A stretch of DNA of 64,000 nucleotides, taken from NCBI GenBank assembly GCA_034006265.1, contig JAVETB010000001.1:1-64000 (forward strand), given 5' to 3'. Position 1 is the stretch's first letter; every line of letters starts with the position of its first letter. The notes under the pieces were generated by a model that worked only from the letters and a program-made list of their open reading frames with translations, had not been told where the DNA came from and did no database searches. The translations under genes and the position numbers were made by a program. Source of the stretch: Syntrophus sp034006265 (GTDB lineage: Bacteria > Desulfobacterota > Syntrophia > Syntrophales > Syntrophaceae). Positions 37,910 to 46,987 of this stretch are shown here, in pieces.

Positions 37910-40900
37910 CTATTCCTCTTCAATCAATTCCACATCAAGGCAAAGACTCTGCAGTTCTTTTACGAGAACGTTAAACGACTCCGGCAGGCCTGGTTCTGAT
38001 GTATTTTCACCCTTAACAATCGCTTCATAAATCCTCGTTCGGCCGGCAACGTCATCCGACTTGACGGTCAAAAATTCCTGCAGCGAATACGCGGCGCCGT
38101 AAGCTTCCATGGCCCAGACTTCCATTTCACCGAGTCTCTGCCCACCGAACTGGGCCTTCCCGCCCAGGGGTTGCTGGGTGACCAGTGAGTAGGGGCCGAT
38201 GGATCTGGCGTGAATCTTATTGTCCACAAGGTGATGCAGCTTGAGCATATAGATCATGCCCACCGTGATCTCCTGATCGAAGGGTTCGCCCGTGCGGCCG
38301 TCATAGAGCGTCGCCTGCCCCCTCGACGGAAGACCCGCCAGTTCCAGCATATCCCGGATATCCTCTTCGCTGGCCCCATCAAAGACCGGCGACGAAACGG
38401 CGATGCCCCGCTGAAGCCTGCGCACAAACCTCGTAACTTCCTCCTCGGTTGCCCCGTCAACAAATTTGTCAAACTCTTTCGACGAGTAGATCCTCTTCAA
38501 CTCGTCGCGAACGGAGTTCCGGCTTGAATAGCGCTCCAGAAGATCATTGAGCTTTTCGCCCAGTCCTTTCGCCGCCCAGCCGAGATGTGTCTCAAGAATC
38601 TGGCCCACATTCATTCGTGAGGGAACCCCCAGGGGATTCAGCACGATGTCGACGGGCCTGCCGTCCTTGAAATAAGGCATATCCTCTTCCGGCAGGATTC
38701 TGGAGAGAACACCCTTGTTTCCATGCCGTCCCGCCATTTTATCCCCGGCTTGAAGCTTTCTCTTTATGGCAATATAGACCTTCACCATTTTGATCACTCC
38801 GGGCGGCAGTTCATCGCTGGCTTTGAGCTTCTCCATCTTCTCGTTGTAGTAAGCCTCCACCAGCTCGATCTTGTTATAGAGGTTGGTCATCATGCGGACG
38901 ACCGCCTTCTCGGTCTCGTCATCATCCACCAGGGAGATTTCCTTCCACAGATTCGAGGGAATCTCATTCAAAATTTCAGGGGTGATGACATCGCCCTTTT
39001 TGAGACATATTTTCTTTCTCTTCGGATCCACAATCCGCGCACCGGACTGTTTTCCCTGAAGCAATGCGCTGACGTCCTTCTTCACGGTTTCCGTAACGAT
39101 CCGGATCTCGTCATCCCGGTCCTTCTGAAGCATGGCTGCCGCTTCATCTTCAATGTACTGAGATCTCAGATCCTTCTCTGCCCCCTTGCGGGTAAAGATC
39201 TTGGCATCGATAACGGTCCCCTCGACACCCGGCGGAACACGCAGCGAGGTGTCCCTCACATCGCTGGCTTTCTCTCCGAATATGGCGCGGAGGAGCTTTT
39301 CTTCGGAAGACAGCTGCGTTTCCCCCTTGGGGGTTATTTTACCCACCAGGATGTCGCCGGCTTTTACGGAGACACCCATCCTAACGATTCCGCTGTCATC
39401 GAGATTGCGGAGGGCCTCTTCGCCGACATTTGGAATATCCCTCGTGATATCCTCCTTGCCGAGCTTGGTGTCCCTGGCCATGGTTTCAAATTCTTCAATA
39501 TGGATGGATGTGTAGATATCCTCCTTGACAATCCGTTCACTTACGAGGATGGAGTCTTCATAGTTGTACCCCCCCCAGGACATGAAGGCGACCATCACGT
39601 TGCGGCCCAGGGCGAGTTCACCATTATCCGTGGCTGGTCCATCGGCGATGATATCGCCTCTCTTGACCCGGTCCCCCTTGTTGACGATGGCCTTCTGGTT
39701 GAAGCAGGTATCCTGATTGGACCTCTGGTATTTGATCAGGGTGTAGATATCGACGCCTGTGTCGCTGTCCTCCTTTTCTGCGTCCTCGCACTTGATGACG
39801 ATTCTGGAGGCATCGACGCTCTCGACAATCCCGGATCTCCTGGCAACCACAACCGCTCCGGAATCCCGGGCGACCGACCTTTCCATGCCGGTTCCCACGA
39901 GAGGGATCTCCGGTCTCATCAGGGGAACCGCCTGCCTCTGCATGTTCGATCCCATGAGGGCGCGATTTGCATCGTCATGTTCAAGAAAGGGGATCAGCGT
40001 TGCCGCAACGCTGACCAGCTGATTCGGAGATACGTCAACCATGTTGACGTCCAAGGGAACCACCGAGACAAAGTCTCCGCCCCTCCTTGCCGAAATCAGC
40101 TCCCCGATGAAGCTTCCGTCGGGATTCACGGGCTGGTCGGCAGGGGCGACCACCAGGTTTTCCTCCTCAATGGCCGTCAGAAATTTGATACCCGGCAGGA
40201 CCCGACCCTCCTGCACCATGCGGTAAGGCGTCTCAATGAATCCGAACTCATTAACCCTGGCGTACGTGCTGAGGGAAACGATCAACCCGATATTCGGACC
40301 TTCCGGTGTCTCCACGGGGCAGATTCGACCGTAATGGGTGGGATGAACATCCCGCACCTCAAACCCGGCCCTTTCGCGTGTCAGGCCCCCGGGACCCAGG
40401 GCGGACAGTCGCCTCTTATGGGTAATCTCGGACAGGGGATTGGTCTGGTCCATGAACTGCGAAAGCTGGCTGCTGCCGAAAAACTCACTGACCACTGCGG
40501 ACACGGGCTTTACATTGACGAGGTCATGAGGCATCATGGTTTCGATGTCCTGAAGGCTCATTTTCTCCTTGATCGCCCGCTCCATACGAACCAGACCGAT
40601 ACGGTACTGGTTTTCGATCAGCTCGCCGACGGAGCGCACCCTCCTGTTGCCGAGGTGATCAATGTCATCCACGCTGCATTCCGGGACACCGTTCTTAAGG
40701 TCGATGAGATATTTTACGGCGGCCATGATGTCTTCGTTTCTCAAGACCGTCACGTCCGTGGAAACATCCCGGCGAAGCTTGTAGTTCATCTTCGCCCGCC
40801 CGACCGTGGAAAGATCGTAGCTTTCGTTCTCAAAGAAGAGGCTCTTGAAAAACTTCTGCGCCGTATCGGGCGTCGGCGGATTGCTTGGCCTCAATCGGCG

Positions 40901-42001
40901 GTAAATTTCAATGATGGCATCGCCGGGGTTCTCCGTCCGATCAATCAGGAAGGTGTCTCGTATGGAGGTGTTTGCCATATCCTCGCCGATCTGAATGACA
41001 CTGAGCTTCCGAATCCCCTTTTCCCGGATCGCGTCAACCGCTGCTACAGTCAACGCCTCATTGCAGCGGAAGATAATCTCTCCCGTTTCCGGATCCAGGA
41101 CATCGGCCGCCAGAATTCTTCCCGGCAGCTCCTCGACCTCCAACGGAATCCGATCAACATGCTGCTCCTTGATTTTTTTGAAGATCGTCTTGGTGATGCG
41201 GCGTCCCTTCTTGAACAGAACATCACCCGTATGAATGTCCCGAATATCGTCACACAGCTTGTGGCCAACGAGAGACTCTTCGACAGCCAAGTGGAAGGAA
41301 TCGCCTTCGCAGAAGATGTGCTCCACATCATAGAAGTAATTAAGCAGATCTTCCGTGGAGTAACCCATCGCCTTGAGAAGAATGGTGACGGGCATCTTCC
41401 TGCGGCGGTCAATGCGGACATACAGCAGATCCTTGGAATCAAATTCCAGATCCAGCCAGGACCCCCGGATGGGAATGATCCTGGCTGAATAGATCAGTTT
41501 TCCACTTGTTAACGTTTTTCCTTTATCATGGTCGAAAAATATGCCTGGGGATCGGTGCAGCTGGCTGACGATAACGCGTTCCGTTCCATTGACGATGAAA
41601 GTCCCCTTTTCAGTCATCAGAGGAATCTCACCGAAATAAATTTCCTGCTCTTTGATGTCCCGGATGTTTTTCTGATCGGACACGCGATCCGTATCAAAAA
41701 CAACGAGCCGCACGACGATTTTAAGGGGAGCCGCATAGGTCATCCCCTTCTGAATGCACTCGTTGACGTCATAACGAACAGCCCCTATCTTATAGCTTAC
41801 AAATTCCAACGAACATTTCCCACTGAAATCTGAAATGGGAAAGACGCTTTTAAAGGCACCCTGCAGACCGTAATTCTTGCGATTTTCCGGAGCCACCTTC
41901 TCCTGGAGAAAAATCTCGTAGGACCTGACTTGAATATCAATCAGGTTGGGAACTTCCAGAATTTCCTCAATACGGCCAAAGTTTTTTCTAAATTCGCCCA
42001 T
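37910..42001 (-). CDS. rpoB: RNA polymerase subunit beta
   Basis: Beta (1363 residues from ATG 42001, which has AGGA 6 nt upstream; an earlier GTG nine codons upstream is less likely). The rifampicin pocket SSQLSQFMDQTNPLSEITHK followed by RRLSALGPGG has wild-type, drug-sensitive residues. The C-terminal KLHHLVDNKIHARSIGPYSL and GGKAQFGGQRLGEMEVWAME blocks contact beta'. It lies between rplL and rpoC. Confidence 0.99.
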   Translation of the reverse strand: MGEFRKNFGRIEEILEVPNLIDIQVRSYEIFLQEKVAPENRKNYGLQGAFKSVFPISDFSGKCSLEFVSYKIGAVRYDVNECIQKGMTYAAPLKIVVRLVVFDTDRVSDQKNIRDIKEQEIYFGEIPLMTEKGTFIVNGTERVIVSQLHRSPGIFFDHDKGKTLTSGKLIYSARIIPIRGSWLDLEFDSKDLLYVRIDRRRKMPVTILLKAMGYSTEDLLNYFYDVEHIFCEGDSFHLAVEESLVGHKLCDDIRDIHTGDVLFKKGRRITKTIFKKIKEQHVDRIPLEVEELPGRILAADVLDPETGEIIFRCNEALTVAAVDAIREKGIRKLSVIQIGEDMANTSIRDTFLIDRTENPGDAIIEIYRRLRPSNPPTPDTAQKFFKSLFFENESYDLSTVGRAKMNYKLRRDVSTDVTVLRNEDIMAAVKYLIDLKNGVPECSVDDIDHLGNRRVRSVGELIENQYRIGLVRMERAIKEKMSLQDIETMMPHDLVNVKPVSAVVSEFFGSSQLSQFMDQTNPLSEITHKRRLSALGPGGLTRERAGFEVRDVHPTHYGRICPVETPEGPNIGLIVSLSTYARVNEFGFIETPYRMVQEGRVLPGIKFLTAIEEENLVVAPADQPVNPDGSFIGELISARRGGDFVSVVPLDVNMVDVSPNQLVSVAATLIPFLEHDDANRALMGSNMQRQAVPLMRPEIPLVGTGMERSVARDSGAVVVARRSGIVESVDASRIVIKCEDAEKEDSDTGVDIYTLIKYQRSNQDTCFNQKAIVNKGDRVKRGDIIADGPATDNGELALGRNVMVAFMSWGGYNYEDSILVSERIVKEDIYTSIHIEEFETMARDTKLGKEDITRDIPNVGEEALRNLDDSGIVRMGVSVKAGDILVGKITPKGETQLSSEEKLLRAIFGEKASDVRDTSLRVPPGVEGTVIDAKIFTRKGAEKDLRSQYIEDEAAAMLQKDRDDEIRIVTETVKKDVSALLQGKQSGARIVDPKRKKICLKKGDVITPEILNEIPSNLWKEISLVDDDETEKAVVRMMTNLYNKIELVEAYYNEKMEKLKASDELPPGVIKMVKVYIAIKRKLQAGDKMAGRHGNKGVLSRILPEEDMPYFKDGRPVDIVLNPLGVPSRMNVGQILETHLGWAAKGLGEKLNDLLERYSSRNSVRDELKRIYSSKEFDKFVDGATEEEVTRFVRRLQRGIAVSSPVFDGASEEDIRDMLELAGLPSRGQATLYDGRTGEPFDQEITVGMIYMLKLHHLVDNKIHARSIGPYSLVTQQPLGGKAQFGGQRLGEMEVWAMEAYGAAYSLQEFLTVKSDDVAGRTRIYEAIVKGENTSEPGLPESFNVLVKELQSLCLDVELIEEE

Positions 42002-42053
42002 GGCATTCCTAAATAATAGTTCGGGCACATGACTGTGCCCTTGTTATATTCAA

Positions 42054-42437
42054 TTATTTAACTTCGACGGTCCCACCGACTTCTTCAATCTTCTTCTTGA
42101 TGTCAGCGGCCTCATCCTTGGATACCGCTTCCTTGATGGGTTTTGGCACACCTTCCACCAAGTCTTTCGCCTCTTTCAGACCAAGGCCCGTAATGGCCCG
42201 GACGACCTTGATGACCTGGATTTTCTGATCGCCGAATCCCGTCAGGATCGCATCAAATTCCGTCTTTTCTTCGGCTGGCGCCGCCGACTCCGCCGGGCCC
42301 GCAGCTGCGGATACCGCTACAGGGGCCGCCGCCGACACACCAAATCTCTCTTCCAGTTCCTTGACCAGCTCGGACAGCTCCAGAACGGTCATCCCTTCAA
42401 TGAATTTCACGACATCTTCTTTTGTAATATCCGCCAT
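42054..42437 (-). CDS. rplL: 50S ribosomal protein L7/L12
   Basis: L7/L12 (127 residues), the multimeric stalk protein that recruits translational GTPases. The N-terminal dimerisation helices, an Ala-rich hinge (residues 37-55) and the C-terminal domain (FDAILTGFGDQKIQVIKVVR, GLGLKEAKDLVEGVPK) are all present. Confidence 0.98.
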   Translation of the reverse strand: MADITKEDVVKFIEGMTVLELSELVKELEERFGVSAAAPVAVSAAAGPAESAAPAEEKTEFDAILTGFGDQKIQVIKVVRAITGLGLKEAKDLVEGVPKPIKEAVSKDEAADIKKKIEEVGGTVEVK

Positions 42438-42488
42438 TTTCTATCCCTTCCTGTGTGTTTTGTTTAATGTTCCTCAAGGAATGCGCCT

Positions 42489-43013
42489 TTAATTGCCCTC
42501 TTCCTTTTTAGTTCGATATCCATCCAGCACCCGGACAAACCCGCGCGGCACAGCGCTGAGTACATTGACCAGCTGTGTCTGAACGCCCACCATTACAGAA
42601 AGCATCTTGGCAAGCAGAATCTCCCTGCTGGGAAGTTCAGCCAACGCCTTCAGCTGCTCAACCGTAATAACCTTATCGCCCAACATGCCGACTTTAAGCT
42701 CCAATTCTGCATTCTTCTTCGCGAAATCAGACAGAATCTTACTCGGCTCCACGGGATCGCCATAACTAAGAATCAAAGCCAACGGCCCTTTGAAATGGTC
42801 CTGCAATGCCTCAAGGGAAGTATCCCGTGACGCGATGTTCAAAAGGGTGTTTTTTACAACTTTCAACTCCGTATTAGACTTCCGCAGGTCATTTCGCAGG
42901 GCTGTCATTTTGGCGACATCGATTCCTCTGAAGTTTGCCAAAACGGCCAGCTTGAATGACTTGACCTTCTGGTGGAGCTCAACGGCAACCTGCTCTTTCG
43001 TTCTCCGATCCAA
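42489..43013 (-). CDS. rplJ: 50S ribosomal protein L10, TTG start
   Basis: L10 (174 residues), which anchors L7/L12 dimers on 23S rRNA. The start is TTG at 43013: AAAGGAGG lies 6 nt before it and the resulting MDRRTKEQVAVELHQKV fits the family start. An upstream TTG ten codons earlier would run through the ribosome site. The C-terminal helix (LVNVLSAVPRGFVRVLDGYR) binds L7/L12. An L10 leader lies upstream. Confidence 0.96.
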   Translation of the reverse strand: MDRRTKEQVAVELHQKVKSFKLAVLANFRGIDVAKMTALRNDLRKSNTELKVVKNTLLNIASRDTSLEALQDHFKGPLALILSYGDPVEPSKILSDFAKKNAELELKVGMLGDKVITVEQLKALAELPSREILLAKMLSVMVGVQTQLVNVLSAVPRGFVRVLDGYRTKKEEGN

Positions 43014-43059
43014 CCTTAACCTCCTTTCTCGCCCGCCACGCAATGGGCATGGCGGAATA

Positions 43060-43260
43060 AATTATCTTCCCGGGAAATCAGAACCTGTTACTAAGGAATT
43101 AAAAAAATAGGAGAACTGAGCAGCACACAGGAACATACACACAAACTTACGGCACTGAAGCATGACTCTGCTTCACTCAATAGCGATCTCGGCAGGCCGA
43201 TGCGCGCATCGTTTAAACCCTGTACCTGCTGTCTCAGATTTCTCTATTTAGTGGTATGAT
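43060..43260 (-). ncRNA. Ribosomal protein L10 leader RNA
   Basis: The 291-nt gap between rplA and rplJ carries the conserved elements of L10 leaders on the - strand: GAGACAGCAGGT (43224-43235) and CCTGCCGAG (43188-43196), which pair or face each other around a hairpin with the palindrome CGATGCGCGCATCG. A further hairpin GAAGCA/TGCTTC follows. In other bacteria L10 or the L10-L12 complex binds this element and represses rplJL translation. The limits given are approximate. Confidence 0.7.
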
Positions 43261-43304
43261 TTCACATCTGCCTTGAACTGATTAAAACAGAAGCAATTTG
43301 AATT

Positions 43305-44003
43305 CTAAAGATTTCTCAAATCCAGCGGATCTACCCTCACCCCGGGTCCCATCGTCGAGGAAACCGCAACCCCTTTGATATAGGTTCCCTTGCTGGTGGC
43401 GGGTTTCAACTTGACGATCATTTCCATGAGAGCCTGAATGTTTTCCATCAGCTTCTCCGGGCCAAAGGATACTTTCCCCACGGGGCTGTGGACGATCCCT
43501 GCCTTCTCCACCCGGAATTCAACTTTACCCGCTTTTACATCCCTGACGGCCTGGGCGACATCGAAAGTCACCGTCCCCACTTTCGGATTAGGCATCAATC
43601 CCCGGGGACCGAGAATCTTCCCGAGCTTACCGACATTCCCCATCATATCGGGTGTTGCGATCACACGATCGAATTCAAGCCATCCCGCCTTGATCTTTTC
43701 GATGTATTCATCCGATCCGGCGTAGTCGGCTCCCGCGTCCATGGCTTCCTTTTCCTTCTCGCCCTTCGCAAAAACCAGAACCCGCACCGATTTCCCCAAT
43801 CCGTTCGGCAGCACGACGCTGCCCCGGACCATCTGATCCGCATGGGCAGGGTTCACACCGAGGCGGACAGCGGCCTCGACCGTTTCGTCAAACTTCCCCC
43901 TTGCAGAACCCGTTACAAGTTCCAAGGCTTCGGAAAGTGTATAGCGGTGTCCCGCCTCTACCTTTTCCTTCGCAGCTAAATATGTCTTACCCCTTTTTGG
44001 CAT
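43305..44003 (-). CDS. rplA: 50S ribosomal protein L1
   Basis: L1 (232 residues) of the mobile stalk, also a repressor of its own operon in E. coli. MPKRGKTYLAAKEKV, GSVVLPNGLGKSVRVLVFAK and the hinge region GKILGPRGLMPNPKVGTV are canonical. A 144-nt gap to rplK and the L10 leader flank it. Confidence 0.98.
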   Translation of the reverse strand: MPKRGKTYLAAKEKVEAGHRYTLSEALELVTGSARGKFDETVEAAVRLGVNPAHADQMVRGSVVLPNGLGKSVRVLVFAKGEKEKEAMDAGADYAGSDEYIEKIKAGWLEFDRVIATPDMMGNVGKLGKILGPRGLMPNPKVGTVTFDVAQAVRDVKAGKVEFRVEKAGIVHSPVGKVSFGPEKLMENIQALMEMIVKLKPATSKGTYIKGVAVSSTMGPGVRVDPLDLRNL

Positions 44004-44147
44004 GATTCAACCTCAATGTACAGTTTCGACCCATCGTGACGAACAGCATCCCCTCTTTCAGGGTTTCAACTGGTTTTTTTATAGAATCGATCTTTCCGCC
44101 TTCCCTGCAGGACACCCCGGACAACCGGAGATGGCATGGCCCGCAGC

Positions 44148-44573
44148 TTAATCGGCGATCTCAATCCCCATCGATTTCGCCGTCCCTTCGACAATCCGAA
44201 TCGCCCCCGCCATGTCCACGGCGTTCAAGTCCTTGTACTTCAAATCGGCAATCTCCCTCACCTGCTGTGCCGATACCGTTCCTACCTTATCCCGCTTCGG
44301 GTCACTGGCGCCCTTGGCGATTTTTGCCGCCTGCTTCAGCAGTACGGCGGCAGGGGGCGTTTTTGTGACAAAGGTAAAGGACCGGTCTGCATAGACGGTT
44401 ATCAGCGCGGGGATGACCGTCCCTTCCTGGTTTTGCGTCAAAGCGTTATACGCCTTGCAGAATTCCATGATATTAACGCCATGCTGGCCCAAAGCCGGAC
44501 CGACCGGCGGCGATGGTGTTGCTTTTCCCGCTTTGAGTTGAAGTTTGATATTAGCGATGACTTTCTTGGCCAT
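44148..44573 (-). CDS. rplK: 50S ribosomal protein L11
   Basis: L11 (141 residues) of the GTPase-associated centre, involved in RelA activation. KLQLKAGKATPSPPVGPALG and the C-terminal RNA-binding domain (GTAKSMGIEIAD at the end) are clear. The thiostrepton loop is close to consensus. Confidence 0.98.
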   Translation of the reverse strand: MAKKVIANIKLQLKAGKATPSPPVGPALGQHGVNIMEFCKAYNALTQNQEGTVIPALITVYADRSFTFVTKTPPAAVLLKQAAKIAKGASDPKRDKVGTVSAQQVREIADLKYKDLNAVDMAGAIRIVEGTAKSMGIEIAD

Positions 44574-44627
44574 AATATAACCACCTTACGTTATGATCTT
44601 GAGGCTGTCCGGACAGTTTCTTCCTGA

Positions 44628-45158
44628 TCAGCTCTGAACAACTTGAATAAAATCCAGTTCCACCGGCGTCGGTCGACCGAAAATGCTGACAATGACTCTC
44701 AACTTTCCCTTCTCAGCCTTGACCTCGTCGATCACCCCGTCGAAATTTGTAAACGGACCATCCACGATGGTCACATGGTCACCCACTTCAAATTTGAACT
44801 TGGGCTTGGGCTTCAAGGTCCCTTCGTCGATTCTCGTTTTCAGCAGCTCCACGTCCCGGTCGGGAATGGGCGAAGGCTTCTCCCTGCTTCCGATGAATCC
44901 CGTCACCTTCGGAGTATCCTTCACAAGGTGCCACGTATCATCGTCCAGCTCCATCTTCACAAGAATGTACCCCGGGAAGAACTTGCGCTTCGACGTTTTT
45001 TTCGTACCGGACACAAGTTCGACGACATCCTCTTCGGGAATCAGAATGTCTGAAAAACGGGACTGCATGTCTGCGGCCTCTATCCGTTCCTGCAGAGACT
45101 GTTTCACCTTGCTTTCGAAACCGGAATATGTATGCACGACATACCACTTGAAAGCCAT
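44628..45158 (-). CDS. nusG: Transcription termination/antitermination protein NusG
   Basis: NusG (176 residues): an NGN domain that binds RNA polymerase (KWYVVHTYSGFESKVKQSL, FFPGYILVKMELDD) and a C-terminal KOW domain (FEVGDHVTIVDGPFTNFDG) that binds Rho or S10. It lies 6 nt after secE, the universal arrangement. Confidence 0.99.
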   Translation of the reverse strand: MAFKWYVVHTYSGFESKVKQSLQERIEAADMQSRFSDILIPEEDVVELVSGTKKTSKRKFFPGYILVKMELDDDTWHLVKDTPKVTGFIGSREKPSPIPDRDVELLKTRIDEGTLKPKPKFKFEVGDHVTIVDGPFTNFDGVIDEVKAEKGKLRVIVSIFGRPTPVELDFIQVVQS

Positions 45159-45164
45159 AGTATT

Positions 45165-45380
45165 TTAACCTAACACCAGCTTGATCGTCTTGGTAAGGCC
45201 GAAATCTACGATACCGAGGAAGGTGGAAACAATGAAGACAACGATAATGACCACGGAGGTGGAGGCCAAGGTCTGCTTCGGCGTGGGCCACGTCACTTTT
45301 TTAAGCTCCGCCCTCGCTCCCTTCAAAAACAGGCTTATAATTTCGATATAGCCCTTCAACTTGATCATTATGTTTCCCAT
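45165..45380 (-). CDS. secE: Protein translocase subunit SecE
   Basis: Short, single-membrane-segment SecE (71 residues from ATG 45380; an ATG four codons later has a better GGGA site and is an alternative). The cytoplasmic clamp ARAELKKVTWPTPKQTLAST precedes the membrane helix VVIIVVFIVSTFLGIVDFGL. It partners with SecY at 20821-22128. Its upstream region abuts tRNA-Trp. Confidence 0.95.
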   Translation of the reverse strand: MGNIMIKLKGYIEIISLFLKGARAELKKVTWPTPKQTLASTSVVIIVVFIVSTFLGIVDFGLTKTIKLVLG

Positions 45381-45410
45381 GTCCAGGACCCTTGACCTAC
45401 TGAAGAAAAA

Positions 45411-45487
45411 TGGCAGGCCAGGAGGGACTCGAACCCCCAGCATCCGGATTTGGAGTCCGGCGCTCTATCCATTAGAGCTACTGGCCT
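45411..45487 (-). tRNA. tRNA-Trp (CCA)
   Basis: A 77-nt cloverleaf including an encoded CCA end. The acceptor stem is AGGCCAG/CTGGCCT and the anticodon loop CTCCAAA reads CCA. It lies between rpmG and secE, its usual place. Confidence 0.97.
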
Positions 45488-45513
45488 GTAGGTGTCGCGC
45501 AAATATGATTCGC

Positions 45514-45663
45514 CTATTTGGTCTCCCTGTGGAGCTTGTGTGAACGGCAGAAGCGGCAGTATTTCTTTATTTCAAACCGACCCTGCATCGTCCTCTTGTT
45601 CTTGGTTGTCGTGTAATTCTTCTGTTTACACTCCGTACATGCCAAAATAATAATGTTACGCAT
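45514..45663 (-). CDS. rpmG: 50S ribosomal protein L33, zinc-binding form
   Basis: A 49-residue protein beginning MRNIIILACTECKQKNYTTT and ending KKYCRFCRSHKLHRETK. The two CxxC pairs mark the zinc form of L33. The ATG follows GAGAGGT. It lies between tRNA-Thr(GGT) and tRNA-Trp; tuf, which often precedes it here, is absent. Confidence 0.96.
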   Translation of the reverse strand: MRNIIILACTECKQKNYTTTKNKRTMQGRFEIKKYCRFCRSHKLHRETK

Positions 45664-45685
45664 ACCTCTCCCGCCTGCACACCAC

Positions 45686-45761
45686 TGGAGCCCACGACCA
45701 GGATTGAACTGGTGACCTCATCCTTACCAAGGATGTGCTCTACCGACTGAGCTACGTGGGC
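45686..45761 (-). tRNA. tRNA-Thr (GGT)
   Basis: A 76-nt cloverleaf with encoded CCA. Acceptor stem GCCCACG/CGTGGGC and anticodon loop TTGGTAA. It is the fourth tRNA of the cluster and lies 22 nt before rpmG. Confidence 0.97.
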
Positions 45762-45904
45762 GTTAAGATTTTATCTGCGTTACTTCCTGACTTTTCGCGG
45801 TTCGTTCCTGCCTCTCCAGGATGCAACATGCTGAGCAATCGATTTCTTCTGCCGGTACACCGGAAGACGTTCTCAACCCCGCACATTCCTGAAATGGAAC
45901 TAAA

Positions 45905-45980
45905 TGGAGCGGGAAACGGGATTCGAACCCGCGACCCTCAGCTTGGAAGGCTGACGCTCTAGCCCCTGAGCTACTCCCGC
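45905..45980 (-). tRNA. tRNA-Gly (TCC)
   Basis: A 76-nt cloverleaf with encoded CCA. Acceptor stem GCGGGAG/TTCCCGC with anticodon loop CTTCCAA between TCAGC and GCTGA. It is the third tRNA of the cluster. Confidence 0.97.
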
Positions 45981-46058
45981 TTACCGATGGAATTCGATGG
46001 ATACAACCCGGAAAGTTCCTGTACCAAACCTTCATCCTCCGTATAGGGAGGCAGTAAA

Positions 46059-46143
46059 TGGTGGAGGGGGGAGGGTTCGAACCTCCGTAGGCTGAGCCGA
46101 CAGATTTACAGTCTGCTCCCTTTGACCGCTCGGGAACCCCTCC
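46059..46143 (-). tRNA. tRNA-Tyr (GTA)
   Basis: An 85-nt class II cloverleaf with a long variable arm and encoded CCA. Acceptor stem GGAGGGG/CCCCTCC and anticodon loop CTGTAAA. It is the second tRNA of the cluster. Confidence 0.97.
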
Positions 46144-46163
46144 GATTTTAAAAATACTCAATC

Positions 46164-46239
46164 TGGAGCTGGCGATGGGACTCGAACCCGCAACCTGCTG
46201 ATTACAAATCAGCTGCTCTACCGATTGAGCTACGCCAGC
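46164..46239 (-). tRNA. tRNA-Thr (TGT)
   Basis: A 76-nt cloverleaf with encoded CCA. Acceptor stem GCTGGCG/CGCCAGC and anticodon loop TTTGTAA. It is first in the Thr-Tyr-Gly-Thr cluster, the same order as E. coli thrU-tyrU-glyT-thrT. Confidence 0.97.
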
Positions 46240-46310
46240 ACAACCTCATTCACAAGTTGCCTCAATAGTCCGATTCTCGGAATCAATGCGAGAAAAACCC
46301 TGAAGCGGTG

Positions 46311-46339
46311 AACTTAAATGGGTTGCCTACGTTTGTCAA
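46311..46339 (-). promoter_or_regulatory. Promoter for the tRNA-rpmG-secE-nusG-rplKAJL-rpoBC transcript
   Basis: On the - strand TTGACA (46334-46339), a 17-nt spacer, then TAAGTT (46311-46316), about 72 nt before the first tRNA. The -35 is again TTGACAAAC. The -10 match is only fair. Confidence 0.55.
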
Positions 46340-46406
46340 GTAAATTTTAAACAATCTTTTTACCTGTTTTCTCTGCCTTTGTGAAACAACCCGACCATTT
46401 TTTCCA

Positions 46407-46985
46407 TCAGTCCGGCCCTGCCATCTCCCCTGGTTCTTCAATGATTTCAGCGGAAAATGCGTAGATGACCGCACGTTCATCCTGCCAGGCATCGTTGGGC
46501 AACCCGGCCTTATAGCAGGTCTCCTCGAGAAAAGTCAAGGAATCCCAGCCGTATTCCGTCGCTACCTGAGGCAGAAGCAAGCCCGAATGTTTTCCCAGCA
46601 CGATGTACAGTCCATGTTTTCCGACTTCGATTTCCTCCGGATGCTCTATTCTTTTCAAGGGTGACAGCACGGATATCTCTACGGAGATTTCACCCAGTTC
46701 ATCGCGGCTCAAGGGGGAAAATCTCGGATCTTGAAAGGCGGCAGCCAGGGCCATTTCCTTCACGGCCTGCTCAAGAGGCCTGAAGGGCTGTATATACCCG
46801 ATGCAGCCCCGCAATTGTCCCCGCTTCTTGAGGGTGACAAACACGCCCCTTTTCTCCTGGAGCACCGAGGGGATTCGGCTATCCCCCTGCGTCTCGCAAA
46901 ATTCTCCTCGAACCTGAAGCTTCCCTTCGATCGTTGAACGGACGATCTCCAGCAGGGCCCTTTTTTCTCCTTCCGACAGGCTCAT
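46407..46985 (-). CDS. amrA: AmmeMemoRadiSam system protein A (AMMECR1 domain)
   Basis: A 192-residue AMMECR1-domain protein: GVFVTLKKRGQLRGCIGYIQ holds the family's LRGCIG motif. The domain is of unknown biochemical role and is linked across bacteria and archaea with a Memo-like protein (AmrB) and a radical SAM protein (AmrS). Its start lies 2 nt after the amrB stop. AmrS is not in this window. Confidence 0.93.
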   Translation of the reverse strand: MSLSEGEKRALLEIVRSTIEGKLQVRGEFCETQGDSRIPSVLQEKRGVFVTLKKRGQLRGCIGYIQPFRPLEQAVKEMALAAAFQDPRFSPLSRDELGEISVEISVLSPLKRIEHPEEIEVGKHGLYIVLGKHSGLLLPQVATEYGWDSLTFLEETCYKAGLPNDAWQDERAVIYAFSAEIIEEPGEMAGPD

Positions 46986-46987
46986 CC

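Noticed and set aside
38723..41488. A 921-residue open frame on the + strand opposite rpoB
   Set aside because: It mirrors the codon structure of rpoB, has no ribosome site or recognisable domain, and rpoB is certain on the other strand.
41528..41833. Shorter + strand frames within rpoB and rpoC
   Set aside because: All lie wholly inside certain genes and lack independent signals.
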